Assembly: GCA_964058845.1 (NCBI GenBank)
Contig: CAXKVR010000195.1
Span: 124,001 to 188,000, forward strand
Length of the DNA: 64,000 nt
From: Carex sylvatica
Lineage: Eukaryota > Streptophyta > Magnoliopsida > Poales > Cyperaceae
Reading direction: 5' to 3'
The notes beneath the pieces were generated by a model. That model saw only the letters and a list, made by a program, of their open reading frames with translations, was not told the origin of the DNA and made no database searches. Positions within the stretch are counted from its first letter, which is position 1; each line of letters starts with the position of its first letter. Below, piece after piece: positions 11,871-21,847 of the stretch. Made by a program: the position numbers and the translations under genes.

Positions 11871-12111
11871 AACGGTGAATATTATTTCAGACCTAAGTAA
11901 TTTAGTTAGTAATTGTTTTTTAATTTTCTTTTGCTTTCTCTCTCTCTCTCATTTTTCAGGTTGAAATCTGGCAGAGGAACCTCCAACCCCGATCGCCACA
12001 GATTTGGTTGAGTGGTTTTCTAGGAAAGGATCAACTCATCTTTTCTACGAGAGAAGAAACAAACACCCGACAAGGGGATCTTTCTTGCACTTAAGCCCAC
12101 GCCGGTTAGAC

Positions 12112-13248
12112 ATGTCGACCGGAAATGAAGATATTCGTTTTGAAAATCTTCAGAGAGAACGAAATCAGATGGCTAATGAACTTCAATGTTTACGGGCAGC
12201 CGCTGTTGAAAGAGAAAACAATGAAGCAGCCGATGCCAACCGCCCTTTAAGAGACTTCACAGCACCTAGGGCTGAGGAAATCCACCTTGCCTATACGGCA
12301 CCTACAATCAATGCTGAAGAATATCAAATTCCACCTACATGGGTTAGCATGGTGCAGCGTAATCTGTTCCATGGTCTGCTTCACGAAGATGCCACACAAC
12401 ACTTAGCCAGTTTTGAAGAAATCTGCAGCACAATTAAGGTACAAACTGTTTCTCCCGAAGATCTTAAAGTAATGGCCTTCACTTTTTCTCTTGCAGATAA
12501 GGCTAAAGGTTGGATAAGGGGACAACGGCCCGAGAACATGAATACTTGGCCTAAGGTGGCAAATACATTTCTTAACAAATTCTTTCCGCCGTCCAAAACA
12601 AACTCATTGCGCCATCAAATCCACAATTTCCGACAGAAAGGAGATGAAACCATGAGCGAGGCGTGGGAGAGATTTCAAGAACTGCAGAGGTGCTGCCCCC
12701 ACCATGGTATCGAGGGGTGGAATTTATTGCAAATCTTCTACAACAGTCTCATGCCACATGACAAGGGTATGTTAGACGCAGCTGCTGGAGGGAGTCTCAT
12801 AAATAAAGGGGCTATTGATGGATACAAGTTAGTTGATGACATGGCTCTCAACCAAAGCCAATGGCACAACCCTAGGGAGACACCGATGATCATGCAGCGG
12901 GGGATGAAAGAGATGAATTCGAATCCAAACTTGGCTGCAGAAATTGCCGCTTTGAATCGCAAAATTGATCAAATGAGCGTAAACTCGGTAAACAATTCCT
13001 CTTTTCTTCCTTGTTCAATTTGTGGTGGTACCAATCATCTAGCAATTAATTGTGGCTTAAGTAATGGGGGTAGTATTGAAGAGGTTAATGCAATTAACCA
13101 AGGCAATTTCGAACCAAATAACAATCTTTATGTCAATACTTACAACCCCGGATGGAAAAATCATCCACACTTTTCGTGGAGACAAAATGTTTCTCCCTAT
13201 TTACTTTTGTTTATTTTTTTTTTGCATTGGGGACAATGCTTAATTTAA
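12112..13248 (+). CDS. gag: Retrotransposon Gag protein with zinc knuckle
   Basis: The first ATG in frame (12112) gives MSTGNEDIRFENLQ and 378 residues; the frame is open further upstream but without an ATG. An N-terminal coiled-coil-like stretch precedes a Retrotrans_gag core (LFHGLLHEDATQHLASFEEI, MAFTFSLADKAKGWIRG, FLNKFFPPSKTNSLRHQIHN, ETMSEAWERFQELQRCCPHH). Near the C-terminus is a CCHC knuckle, CSICGGTNHLAINCG, for RNA binding. Gag forms the particle that packages element RNA. After residue ~360 the sequence jumps from NPGWKNHPHFSWR into an F-rich tail, HWGQCLI. That tail is normally found downstream of pol in this group, so pol seems to have been lost by an internal deletion near 13180-13200. 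The frame has no internal stop. Confidence 0.88.
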   Translation: MSTGNEDIRFENLQRERNQMANELQCLRAAAVERENNEAADANRPLRDFTAPRAEEIHLAYTAPTINAEEYQIPPTWVSMVQRNLFHGLLHEDATQHLASFEEICSTIKVQTVSPEDLKVMAFTFSLADKAKGWIRGQRPENMNTWPKVANTFLNKFFPPSKTNSLRHQIHNFRQKGDETMSEAWERFQELQRCCPHHGIEGWNLLQIFYNSLMPHDKGMLDAAAGGSLINKGAIDGYKLVDDMALNQSQWHNPRETPMIMQRGMKEMNSNPNLAAEIAALNRKIDQMSVNSVNNSSFLPCSICGGTNHLAINCGLSNGGSIEEVNAINQGNFEPNNNLYVNTYNPGWKNHPHFSWRQNVSPYLLLFIFFLHWGQCLI

Positions 13249-14480
13249 GCTTGGGGGATGGGGAGAAATTGTATCTTTACATGCATGTTTAATTATTTTT
13301 TTCAAAATTTAGAATTTAGGATTTATAACATTGAATTTTTAGGATTTATAACATAGAATTTAGGATTTACATGCATGTTTAATTATTTTTTTCAAAATTT
13401 AGAATTTATGATTTATAACATTGAATTTTTACTTGACCATGAATAAGATTTGTGATTTTGAACTTAAATGCTTGAAATTGCAAATTTGTCAAGATGTTTT
13501 ACGAAGTTATAAAAATAGAGTCTTGTATAATTGGGCTTAATTGTCTAATTAGGCATAAAGTATAAAAACTCATGTTTAATTTTTGTGTAAATTTTAATGA
13601 GTTTTAGGAATACCCTTGGAATAATTTGAAATAACTCTATAAATTGACGAAAAACTTAGTGGAAATAAAGATTTACGAAAATGAAAACTTAGAAATTAAA
13701 TTTTTTTTTTAAATGCAAATTATATGTAGAAAATGAATTTAAAAAGATCGGGATATTCATGAGTATGATTTAATGCATATGGATGTGTGTATTCATGATA
13801 TTTTGCAAAAAAATTGTTCAAAATTAAATTTTTTTAAGAAAATAAGATTCCGCTTGCTTATGTTACGGCGATATGACGTACTTATAGCAATGAATCATTG
13901 ACACTTTGCTCCACTAGTTTGCCCGATAAAGTGACCGGGTTAGCACTAAACATGTGAGTTCGTGTCATGGAAGGGTTGAACCATGAGCATGCAAATGCAC
14001 TTTTGAATTAAAACGGTTGGGTATGGATTAGCTACCCATAACTAACCGGTTTTGTCCTAAGGATAAAGATTTATAGTGTCATCAAATAAAAGCAACAAAA
14101 GAAAAATTAAATTTTATAAATTTCAACACACGATGTCCGCGACTTTCTAACCTAAGCTTGATCCAAGCTTGGGGGATTTTGAATTTCCACAAATAAGATT
14201 GCATTTTTTGTAACAAATTTAGATAACCGAAGTTTACAAATTCTAAGCCTTTAAGGAAATAAAAAGTTAGAGTAATCGAATTATGGTGTGAAGTATGATT
14301 AACCAAGGGTTGAACTTTAGATTTGTAGAAATTTACATTGAGGTTTCTAAACTTTGGCAAGCTCATACAAATTTTACAATTTAAAAATGTATATTTGATA
14401 TAAGGTTAAATTAGAGATCGAATTGTATTTCAAGTTTAGATGTTTCTTGGGGACAAGCAATGTTTAAGATTGGGGAAATT
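13249..14480 (+). other. Non-coding 3' internal region and polypurine tract of the LTR element
   Basis: About 1.2 kb of AT-rich sequence. A locally repeated block (TTTAGGATTTATAACAT-type units) lies at 13315-13430. The phrase AGCTTGGGGGAT recurs near 13249 and 14155. The purine-rich GGGGAAATT at 14472-14480 directly abuts the right LTR and is the likely plus-strand primer. No coding frame of note. Confidence 0.7.
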
Positions 14481-15926
14481 TGATAAGCCAAAATTGTATC
14501 TATTGAAACCTAGGGTTAGTTATGTAAATTAAGCCACGTTTTGATTAAATTAGGTTTAATTAGGTTAAAATATCTGAAAGTTCAAGTTACTGCACTAGTT
14601 ATGTTTATTTTACAGGTAATTTGTAGTAATTCAAGTATTTGGAGCTTAACGGAGCAAAACGGATAATTTGTAGCAAGTCAGCACGAAGATTAGAGCAACT
14701 GTCAATGCTATTGCGGCCCGAAGTGATTCCCATTGCGGCCCGTAACAAAACAAGTGAGAGCCCTTTCATTCCTGCACATTCATTGTGGCCCGTAACCACA
14801 ATCATTGCGGCCCGTAATGACTTCTATAGTTTCTGCGCGACAAAGTGTTAACTGCCTTCATTCATTGCGGCCCGCAACCAACTCTACTGCGGCCCGCAAT
14901 AAGTCGGTTCAGAGCCCGAATTTGCTATTTTTAGTTATTGATTTAGGATTTGAAGGGGGATTGAAAAGAGAACAGTGAGGGACGAAAAATTAGACAGTTT
15001 TTAGACAGAAAAGAAGAGAGAAAAGAGAGGAGAAAAAGGAGGAGAAAAAGAAGATCATTGATCAACCGGTTTTATTATTTTTTCTTTTCTTTGAAACTCT
15101 TTGAACTCTTTTAATTTCATTTGTGTTTTAGCCATGATTGGCTAAAGGCTTTTCTAGGGTTAATTAGGGCTGTAATTGAAACTTTTGTTATGATTTAGTT
15201 GGTTTTATTTCATATCTTCTTGTTCTTTATTATGATCTATTCTTTATTTTAATTGATTGTGAAGACTTAATTGAAATCACATGAAATCTTAGGATTTGGT
15301 ATTTGCAATTGAGAAATTGAATATTAAGTCTTGACCATAAAGAATAGGGTATTTGATAGGCTAAGTACCGAGAGGTGACGCGTGTCTTATACGGGCTTCA
15401 CCCAATAGTTTAGGGAATTGTGCCAAGTACCGAGAGGTGACGAATAGCTTTCTAGATCAATTGGGACAGTAAGAACTTAATGACTTTAGATTAGTGTAGC
15501 CAAGTACCGAGAGGTGACGTTTATTCTAATTTGAAGATGGTATTAATATAGAGATATCACTTTGTACCTACAACATCCAACTGTGCCTTCATAAATATAA
15601 GATCAAATTTAACAAACCAACTAATCATGACATTAGTGGATAGGAACCCTAAGAAACCCTAATTTCTCTTACTTGTTTAAAACAAAATTTCGCTTTAAGA
15701 CTTTAGTTTAATTCAGTTCAATTACTACCAAACAAACCTCTTAAACAAACAAAACACTTTTTACTTCGCTTTTACTAAATTAAATCGTTAGGTTAGAATT
15801 GATATTTCGACTTGTCCCTGTGGAAACGATCCCTAAGTACTACTTGACTAGGTTGTATACTTGCAACCAAATTGAGTATAAACTAGGATTTATTACTTGC
15901 ATAAGAGATATAAAAATCTCACATCA
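14481..15926 (+). repeat. Right LTR
   Basis: It matches the left LTR along its whole length, with about 17 single-base differences and one extra AGGAGGAGAAAA-like 12-base unit near 15035. Most differences are C/T or G/A transitions. One of the six TGCGGCCCG motifs has become TGTGGCCCG. Confidence 0.95.
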
Positions 15927-16233
15927 CTCCATATGTATACTGTGGTGTCGGTTGAAGTGTTTCTTATGGAATGTATACATTTGGATCGTTTGAAGTATAA
16001 TACGGTGGCGGTGCATTCATTTGTGGGGGTTATTGATAATTCAAATCTAGCATTTGGTCCCTTCTTTGATAATTTGGTGGATAATTTTGTGGATAATTAG
16101 GTGGATAATTAGGTGGTGCAATTTGGGAGGAACTTTGTGGATAATTTGGTGGATAATTTGGTATTGACGGGCCAAAAATATCGACCGACAGTCTCGCGAT
16201 GTTCTCTTGCACGGAATCACGATGAGATGACAT
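15927..16233 (-). pseudogene. hAT transposase, 5' part, separated by the LTR element
   Basis: The ATG at 16233 opens MSSHRDSVQENIARLSVDIF, followed by a Pro/Asn/Tyr/Gln-rich stretch of NYPPNYPQ units (about 55 residues). The frame continues to the target duplication and joins the GIGSSSVASS frame beyond the LTR element at 10410. Two TAA codons (16030-16032 and 15964-15966) interrupt it. Each sits where CAA (Gln) would suit the Pro/Gln-rich context, so C-to-T change is a simple explanation. Confidence 0.75.
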
Positions 16234-16337
16234 TTATTAAACTTATTCAAAATAATAAATGTAAATTACTTGACATATTAAAAAAAATATGTAACCTTAT
16301 TATTTCACCTATTCAAAATAATTCTAACATACATTGA

Positions 16338-16910
16338 AAATTAAAAAACAGAAATTAAAAAACAGAAATTAAAAAACAGAATTTAAAAAACAGAAATTAA
16401 AAAACAGAAATTAAAAAACAGAAATTAAAAAACAGAATTTAAAAAACAGAAATTAAAAAACAGAATTTAAAAAACAGAAATTAAAAAACAGAAATTAAAA
16501 AACAGAAATTAAAAAACAGAAATTAAAAAACAGAATTTAAAAAACAGAATTTAAAAAACAGAAATTAAAAAACAGAATTTAAAAAACAGAAATTAGAAAA
16601 CAGAAATTAAAAAACAGAAATTAAAAAACAGAAATTAAAAAACAGAAATTAAAAAACAGAATTTAAAAAACAGAAATTAAAAAACAGAATTTAAAAAACA
16701 GAAATTAAAAAACAGAATTTAAAAAACAGACATTAAAAAAACAGACATTAAAAAAAAGAAATAAAAAAACAGAAATAAAAAAACAGAATTTAAAAAACAG
16801 AATTTAAAAAACAGAATTTAAAAAACAGAATTTAAAAAATAGAAATTAAAAAAAATAAATAAAAAAACAGAAATAAAAAAACAGAATTAAAAAGCAGAAA
16901 TAAAACTAAC
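16338..16910. repeat. 14-bp tandem array AAATTAAAAAACAG in the hAT element
   Basis: About 40 units of a 14-base repeat with two common variants (AAATTAAAAAACAG and AATTTAAAAAACAG) lie just upstream of the transposase start on the minus strand. Unit spacing becomes irregular after about 16725. Shorter runs of the same unit recur at 17215-17310 and 17752-17845 between the longer repeats. Confidence 0.9.
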
Positions 16911-17860
16911 CTATTTTAAAAAACCTATTAAAAATAAATCTAACCTATTCAAAACAAATATAATCACTCCACATATTCAAATCTATAAAACTAACCTATT
17001 TTTAAAAACCTATTAAAAATAAATCCGAATTTTGAAAAATAAATCTAATCTATTCAAAACAAATATAATCACTTCACATATTCAAATCTATAAAACTAAC
17101 CTATTTTTAAAAACCTATTAAAAATAAATCCGAATTTTGAAAAATAAATCTAACCTATTCAAAACAAATATAATCACTTCACATATTCAAATCTATAAAA
17201 CTAACCTATTTTAAAAAACAGAAAATTAAAAAACAGAAATAAAAAAACAGAAATTAAAAAACAGAAATTAAAAAACAGAAAATTAAAAAACAGAAAATAA
17301 AAAACAGAAATTAAACTAACCTATTTTAAAAAACCTATTAAAAATAAATCCGAATTTTGAAAAATAAATCTAATCTATTCAAAACAAATATAATCACTTC
17401 ACATATTCAAATCTATAAAACTAATCTATTTTAAAAAACCTATTAAAAATAAATCCGAATTTTGAAAAATAAATCTAACCTATTCAAAACAAATATAATC
17501 ACTTCACATATTCAAATCTATAAAACTAACCTATTTTAAAAAACCTATTAAAAATAAATCCGAATTTTGAAAAATAAATCTAACCTATTCAAAACAAATA
17601 TAATCACTTCACATATTCAAATCTATAAAACTAACCTATTTTAAAAAACCTATTAAAAATAAATCCGAATTTTGAAAAATAAATCTAACCTATTCAAAAC
17701 AAATATAATCACTTCACATATTCAAATCTATAAAACTAACCTATTTTAAAAAACAGAAAATTAAAAAACAGAAATTAAAAAACAGAAATTAAAAAACAAA
17801 AATTAAAAAACAGAATTTAAAAAACAGAAATTAAAAACAAATATAATTATTTGACATATT
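16911..17860. repeat. 105-bp tandem repeat in the hAT element
   Basis: A unit containing CTAACCTATTTTAAAAAACC, AAATAAATCCGAATTTTGAA and AAATATAATCACTTCACATA recurs with period 105 (CTAAC/CTAAT starts at 16991, 17096, 17201, then 17316, 17421, 17526, 17631, 17736). A block of the 14-base unit interrupts it at 17215-17310. The array would lie in the promoter or leader of the transposase gene. Confidence 0.88.
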
Positions 17861-18289
17861 CAAATCTAACATAAACTAAATAAATCTAACATATTCAATA
17901 AATCTAACAAATCTAATTACTTAATAAATTTAACAAACCTAACAAATGACAAATCTAATTACTTAATATTCAATAAATCTAGCATAAACTAAATGTACTC
18001 TACAAAAATAAATTAATCTAAAATGAAATAAATATTACCTTTAAATCTCGCGAAAAAATTTTGCGGGAGGTGCCGAACTTTGTAATTCCGTTTGCGGATT
18101 TGTGTAATGAATTAAATTTACAACTATATTTTTTTTTAAACAATAAATTAAAAAATTGTGAATAATTAAATTGGAGAATTGAGATAGAGAGAATGAGAGT
18201 GTGAATTTTTTGAGAGGAAGATTGGGTATTTAAAGAAAATATTGGGAGGGAATAAAATTTGAAAGAAAAAAAAAAAAAAAAAAAAAGAC

Positions 18290-18599
18290 CGACGGGTGGC
18301 CCGGGTGGGTCCGGGCCCGGTTGAACCGGCGGCAATTTGAAATTTCAAAAAAATTTGAATTTCAACGGACGAGTCGGGTCGGGTCGGGTCGGGTCGGGTA
18401 CGGGTCGGGTCGGGTCGGGCATTTTTCGGACCGGATTTCCTCGGGTTTTGAACCAAATAACTGTACCCTACCCGTTTTATACCCGTACCCGTGTACCCGT
18501 TTACCCGACCCATACCTGGGCTCGGGCACGGATACCCTGGATACCGGGCACGGGCGGGTCGGATACGGGCCACCCGACCCGGGTAAAAGCAAACCACTA
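18290..18599. repeat. hAT right subterminal region, GGGTCGGGTC-rich
   Basis: After a 23-base A run, the sequence turns GC-rich. GGGTC/GGGTAC repeats run at 18375-18420 and their inverse (TACCCG, CGACCC) at 18470-18585. The left subterminal region (7062-7200) has the same motifs. These are probably transposase-binding repeats. Arg/Gly/Pro-rich frames on both strands here are by-products of the repeat. Confidence 0.75.
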
Positions 18600-18617
18600 G
18601 TGGCGATGACGAGCTTC

Positions 18618-18872
18618 TAGGGGTGAAAACGGAGCAGATACCGATCCATATGGATACGAATATGAATTGGATATCAGCCCAATACATATTCAATTGAATA
18701 TTTATTAAATTAATATAAAATATTAAAAAATACTAAAATTTATAATATTTATCTAATCAAAATAGTAAATAATAATATTTCTTTATAATATATATTAAAA
18801 TATATAATATATATCTACTATTTATACGAATAAATAATTAAAATGTAAAACAGTATCACCGTTTTCACCCTA
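18618..18872. mobile_element. Short hAT-type MITE
   Basis: The left end TAGGGGTGAAAACGG is mirrored by CCGTTTTCACCCTA at the right end, an inverted pair typical of plant hAT MITEs. Flanking eight-mers (CGAGCTTC and CGAGGCTA) share only part of their sequence, so the duplication is uncertain. The interior is AT-rich and non-coding. It lies 10 bases from the right duplication of the large hAT element. Confidence 0.65.
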
Positions 18873-18881
18873 CGAGGCTAC

Positions 18882-19966
18882 GACCGACATTTTTAAAAAT
18901 ACCCAAAAAATAAAATAAATTATTAAGAATAACCGGAGTTTGAAATTTTTTTTAAAAATACCCAAACCGTACAGAATATTTACGGTTTGGAATTAAAATT
19001 CCAAACCGTATAAAATATTTATGGTCCAGATTTTTTTTTTTTGTCCAAACCGTATATAATATTTACGGTTTGGAATTTTTTTTTTTTTTTTTTTTAGGGT
19101 TTATTGGAATTTAGTTTAGTTTGTATTTGGAGATTATGTTATTCAGTTTATTTAGAATTTAGATTAATTTGAATTGTTAAGTTAGAGGTTTGTATGAATT
19201 TTATTTGTATGAATTGTTAAGTTAGAGTGCTTCTGAGCCCAACTTTGCACCTCTGGTTAAAACAGATCGTGAGATATCATCTCTCAAAAATTGTCCGAAC
19301 TGCTGAAGGAGTGTTTTTGAGCCCAACTTTGCATCTCTGGTTAACATAACAAGACATCTTCAAAAATCATGAAAATTGACCAACATGCAGTATTAACATC
19401 GTAGAACAAGACTGTGAAGTTTCATAGAAAATCTCAAAACAGATCATGAGATATCATCTCTCAAAAATTGCCCGAACTGCTGAAGGAGTGCTAATGAGCC
19501 CAACTTTGCATCTTTGGTTAACATAGTAAGACATCTTCAAAAATCATGAAAATTGATCGACATACAGTCTTAACATCGTAGAACAAGGCTGTGAAATTTC
19601 ATACAAAATCTCAAAACAGATCGTAAAATATCATCTCTCAAAAATAGCTATATCACATCTAACTTAACAATTCAAACTAATCTAAATTCCAAACAAACTG
19701 AATAACATAATCTCCAAACACAAACTAAACAAAATTCCAATAAATCCTAAACACTCCTTAAAAAAAAAAAAAAAAAATATTCCAAACCGTAAATATTATA
19801 TACGGTTTGGACAAAAAAAAATAATAATAAAAAAATCTGGACCATAAATTTTTTTACAGTTTGGAATTAAATATTCTGTACGGTTTGAGTATTTTAAAAA
19901 AAAAAATTCAAATCTTGGTTATTCTTAATAATTTGTTTTATTTTTTGGGTATTTTTAAAAATATCG
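18882..19966. mobile_element. Foldback (MULE-like) non-autonomous element with long TIRs
   Basis: The left arm begins CCGACATTTTTAAAAATACC and the right arm ends with its inverse (GGTATTTTTAAAAATATCGG with one change). The arms stay complementary for about 310-340 bases. They include mirrored CCAAACCGTA/TACGGTTTGG blocks and a mirrored segment around AATTGTTAAGTTAGA / TCTAACTTAACAATT. The ~430-base centre holds direct repeats. AGGCT occurs just outside both ends, a possible degraded target duplication. Assignment to Mutator-like elements rests only on TIR length. Confidence 0.6.
19220..19645. repeat. Direct repeats in the centre of the foldback element
   Basis: A unit of roughly 180 bases containing GAGCCCAACTTTGCATCTCT, GGTTAACATA, AGACATCTTCAAAAATCATG and AGATATCATCTCTCAAAAAT is present about two and a half times. 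No coding frame is seen. Confidence 0.7.
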
Positions 19967-20026
19967 GAGGCTCTTCTGATCTCTACTTTCATCTCAATAA
20001 TTATATAAATATATATATATAGAATA

Positions 20027-20421
20027 AGGCTAGGGTGCTATGGGTTACATAGAGGACTACGGTGCTACGATTCAATATTCGAGTTTTTAAAATTTTAACG
20101 GTCGATCCGAACAGTTCATCTTGTTCTCCATATTAATATGTGTTTGGAGACCAAATTTTACATGTTTTGGAAATTTTTACTATTTTTCTAGATAGTTAGA
20201 AAATCAAATATCTGAATGGTGCATAATTTTTTAGATCAAGTGATTTTCTACCTATCTAAAAAAATAGTAAAATTTTTTCAAAAAATGTAAAATTTGGTCT
20301 CCAAACACATATTAATATGGAGAACAAGATGAATGGTTCGGATCAACCGTTAGAATTTTGAAAAGTCGAATATTGAGCCGTAGCACTGTAGCTCTCTATG
20401 CAACCCATAACACCCTAGTCT

Positions 20422-20427
<6 letters not shown>
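20027..20427. mobile_element. Palindromic MITE inside a (TA)n tract
   Basis: The left end AATAAGGCTAGGGTGCTATG is mirrored by CCCATAACACCCTAGTCTTA on the right. Both sides are (TA)n. The arms carry the shared core: CGGTCGATCCGAAC, TTCATCTTGTTCTCCATATT and GTTTGGAGACCAAATTTTAC, repeated inverted in the other arm. The centre lies near 20220. No coding capacity. Confidence 0.75.
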
Positions 20428-20455
<28 letters not shown>

Positions 20456-20485
20456 CTCTTTATGCAACTCATAGTACCCTAGCCT

Positions 20486-20517
<32 letters not shown>

Positions 20518-20521
<4 letters not shown>

Positions 20522-21126
20522 TGGCTAACGTGCTTCCACTAGTATATCAACAATATGATTCCGGCCTCTAAAATCTATCGAATCGGCTTCAAATGACAAA
20601 TCCAAACCGTTAAAATCACTCTCCTTAACGAGAGCTTCGTTTCCATATAAAAAAATTTAACTTTCGAATTTATTTACTATCAAGTCAAATGGTTAAAAAA
20701 AATGAGTAAAATAATGCATTAAAATATGCATAAAATAATTCATATTTTGACCGCTTGACTTGATAGTAAATAAATTTGAAACTTAATTTTTTTTTATATG
20801 GAAACGAAGCTCTCGTTGAGGAGATTAGTTTGAATGGTTCGAATTTGTCATTTGAAGCCGATTCGATAGATTTTAGAGACCGGAAGCATATTGTTGATAT
20901 ATTAGTTGAAGCTTTTTTATGGTCCAGATTTACTGAAAACAGCGATTTTCAATAAATCTAAAAAAATAGTAAAAAAATTCTAAAAAATGTAAAATTTGGT
21001 CTCCAAACACATATTAATATGGAGAACAAGATGAACGGTTCGGATCGACCGTTAGAATTTTGAAAAGTCAAATATTGAGCCGTTGCACGAAGGTCCTCTA
21101 CGCTACGCATAGCATGCTAGCATATT

Positions 21127-21130
<4 letters not shown>
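20518..21130. mobile_element. Compound palindromic MITE segment in (TA)n
   Basis: From about 20518 to 20900 there is a palindrome of a different sequence (left TGATTCCGGCCTCTAAAATC, mirrored by GATTTTAGAGACCGGAAGCA-like sequence; TATGGAAACGAAGCTCTCGT mirrored near 20640). Directly after it, 20905-21130 is only the right half of the core family seen at 20027-20427. The whole segment is bounded by (TA)n tracts. Confidence 0.6.

Positions 21131-21202
<72 letters not shown>
21130..21202. repeat. (TA)n microsatellite
   Basis: About 36 TA units in a row. Shorter TA tracts lie at 20425-20452 and 20490-20516 beside the MITEs. Confidence 0.95.
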
Positions 21203-21205
<3 letters not shown>

Positions 21206-21847
21206 TTTGACATGCCGCATTAATTGGATACACAAATTATTAAGAAGAAGTCACTTTTCAAGTATTAAAAAAAATAGAATAATAAACAAAAAAATGTTTT
21301 TCTAATATTCTCCCTTAATTTGTGTAATATAAAATATTTTAGTTTGTTGGTACTCCTACAAAATAGAATATTTGCTAATTCTAGAGACGACGAAATATCT
21401 CTAATTCTAATTGAGCGTTTTTGTATAGAATAAAATATTTCTTCCTTCCATGCACGAAATATCTCATTCAATAAAATAGAACAGAGAGAAATCTAGAGTT
21501 CAAAATCTATTAGATTAGATTGATTTCAAATTATGAGTTCAATTTATTTACTTGATGACCAATGCTTTTTCATGCAAAATTTAATTTTTGTGATTAATCT
21601 ATTAAAGTCAATTGGTTAAAAATTAATAAAAAGTAAATGTATTAAAATTAACTTACAAATATTTTTTTACCTCTTGTACAAATATATGTATTTACTCGAA
21701 TAAAATAATATGTATGAAACTAAGACATGTAATGAAAAATAAATTAAAATATGAATATGTATGTAACTAAGGCATAGGCCTACTGATTCAAATTTGAATT
21801 TGCATTACCTCAGTAAAATCGGAAAGAACTACCAGTGGTTTGACTGA
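21203..21847. other. AT-rich region with no recognised feature
   Basis: I looked here for the missing left end of the CACTA element (a sequence starting CACTA) and did not find one. No gene or strong repeat is visible. Confidence 0.5.

Larger units (their letters stand above)
10411..15926 (+). mobile_element. Non-autonomous Athila/Tat-like LTR retrotransposon (gag only), nested in hAT
   Basis: Two LTRs of 1435 and 1446 bp begin TGATAAGCC and end CTCACATCA. The 5-base repeat CTCCA flanks the element at 10406-10410 and 15927-15931. Just inside the left LTR is a primer-binding site matching plant tRNA-Asp, and a purine-rich tract precedes the right LTR. The only coding region is gag (12112-13248). 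Protease, reverse transcriptase, RNase H and integrase are absent. Such gag-bearing elements without pol have been called TR-GAGs and must borrow pol functions from a related autonomous element. By eye the LTRs differ at roughly 17 sites plus a 12-base insertion, so the insertion is young compared with the host hAT. Confidence 0.93.
7055..18599 (-). mobile_element. hAT-superfamily DNA transposon, 11.5 kb, split by a nested LTR element
   Basis: The left end starts TAGGGGTTTGCT at 7055 and the right end finishes AGCAAACCACTA at 18599, an inverted pair with one mismatch in 12. The 8-base sequence GTGGCGAT flanks both sides (7047-7054 and 18600-18607), as expected of hAT insertion. Both subterminal regions are rich in GGGTA/GGGTC motifs. 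The element holds a minus-strand transposase gene in two pieces (16233-15927 and 10410-8152), interrupted by a 5.5-kb LTR element. Between the 5' end of the gene and the right terminus are ~1.5 kb of short tandem arrays. Without the nested insertion it would be about 6 kb. The transposase has several stops, so this copy cannot act autonomously. Confidence 0.9.

Noticed and set aside
16338..17860. Possible CRISPR-like array of regularly spaced repeats
   Set aside because: Units are head-to-tail with no unique spacers, in a plant transposon; a tandem satellite, not CRISPR.
18018..18693. Long Arg/Gly/Pro frames on both strands at the hAT right end
   Set aside because: Overlapping frames over GGGTC and poly-A repeats, with no domain and no codon signal; repeat by-products.
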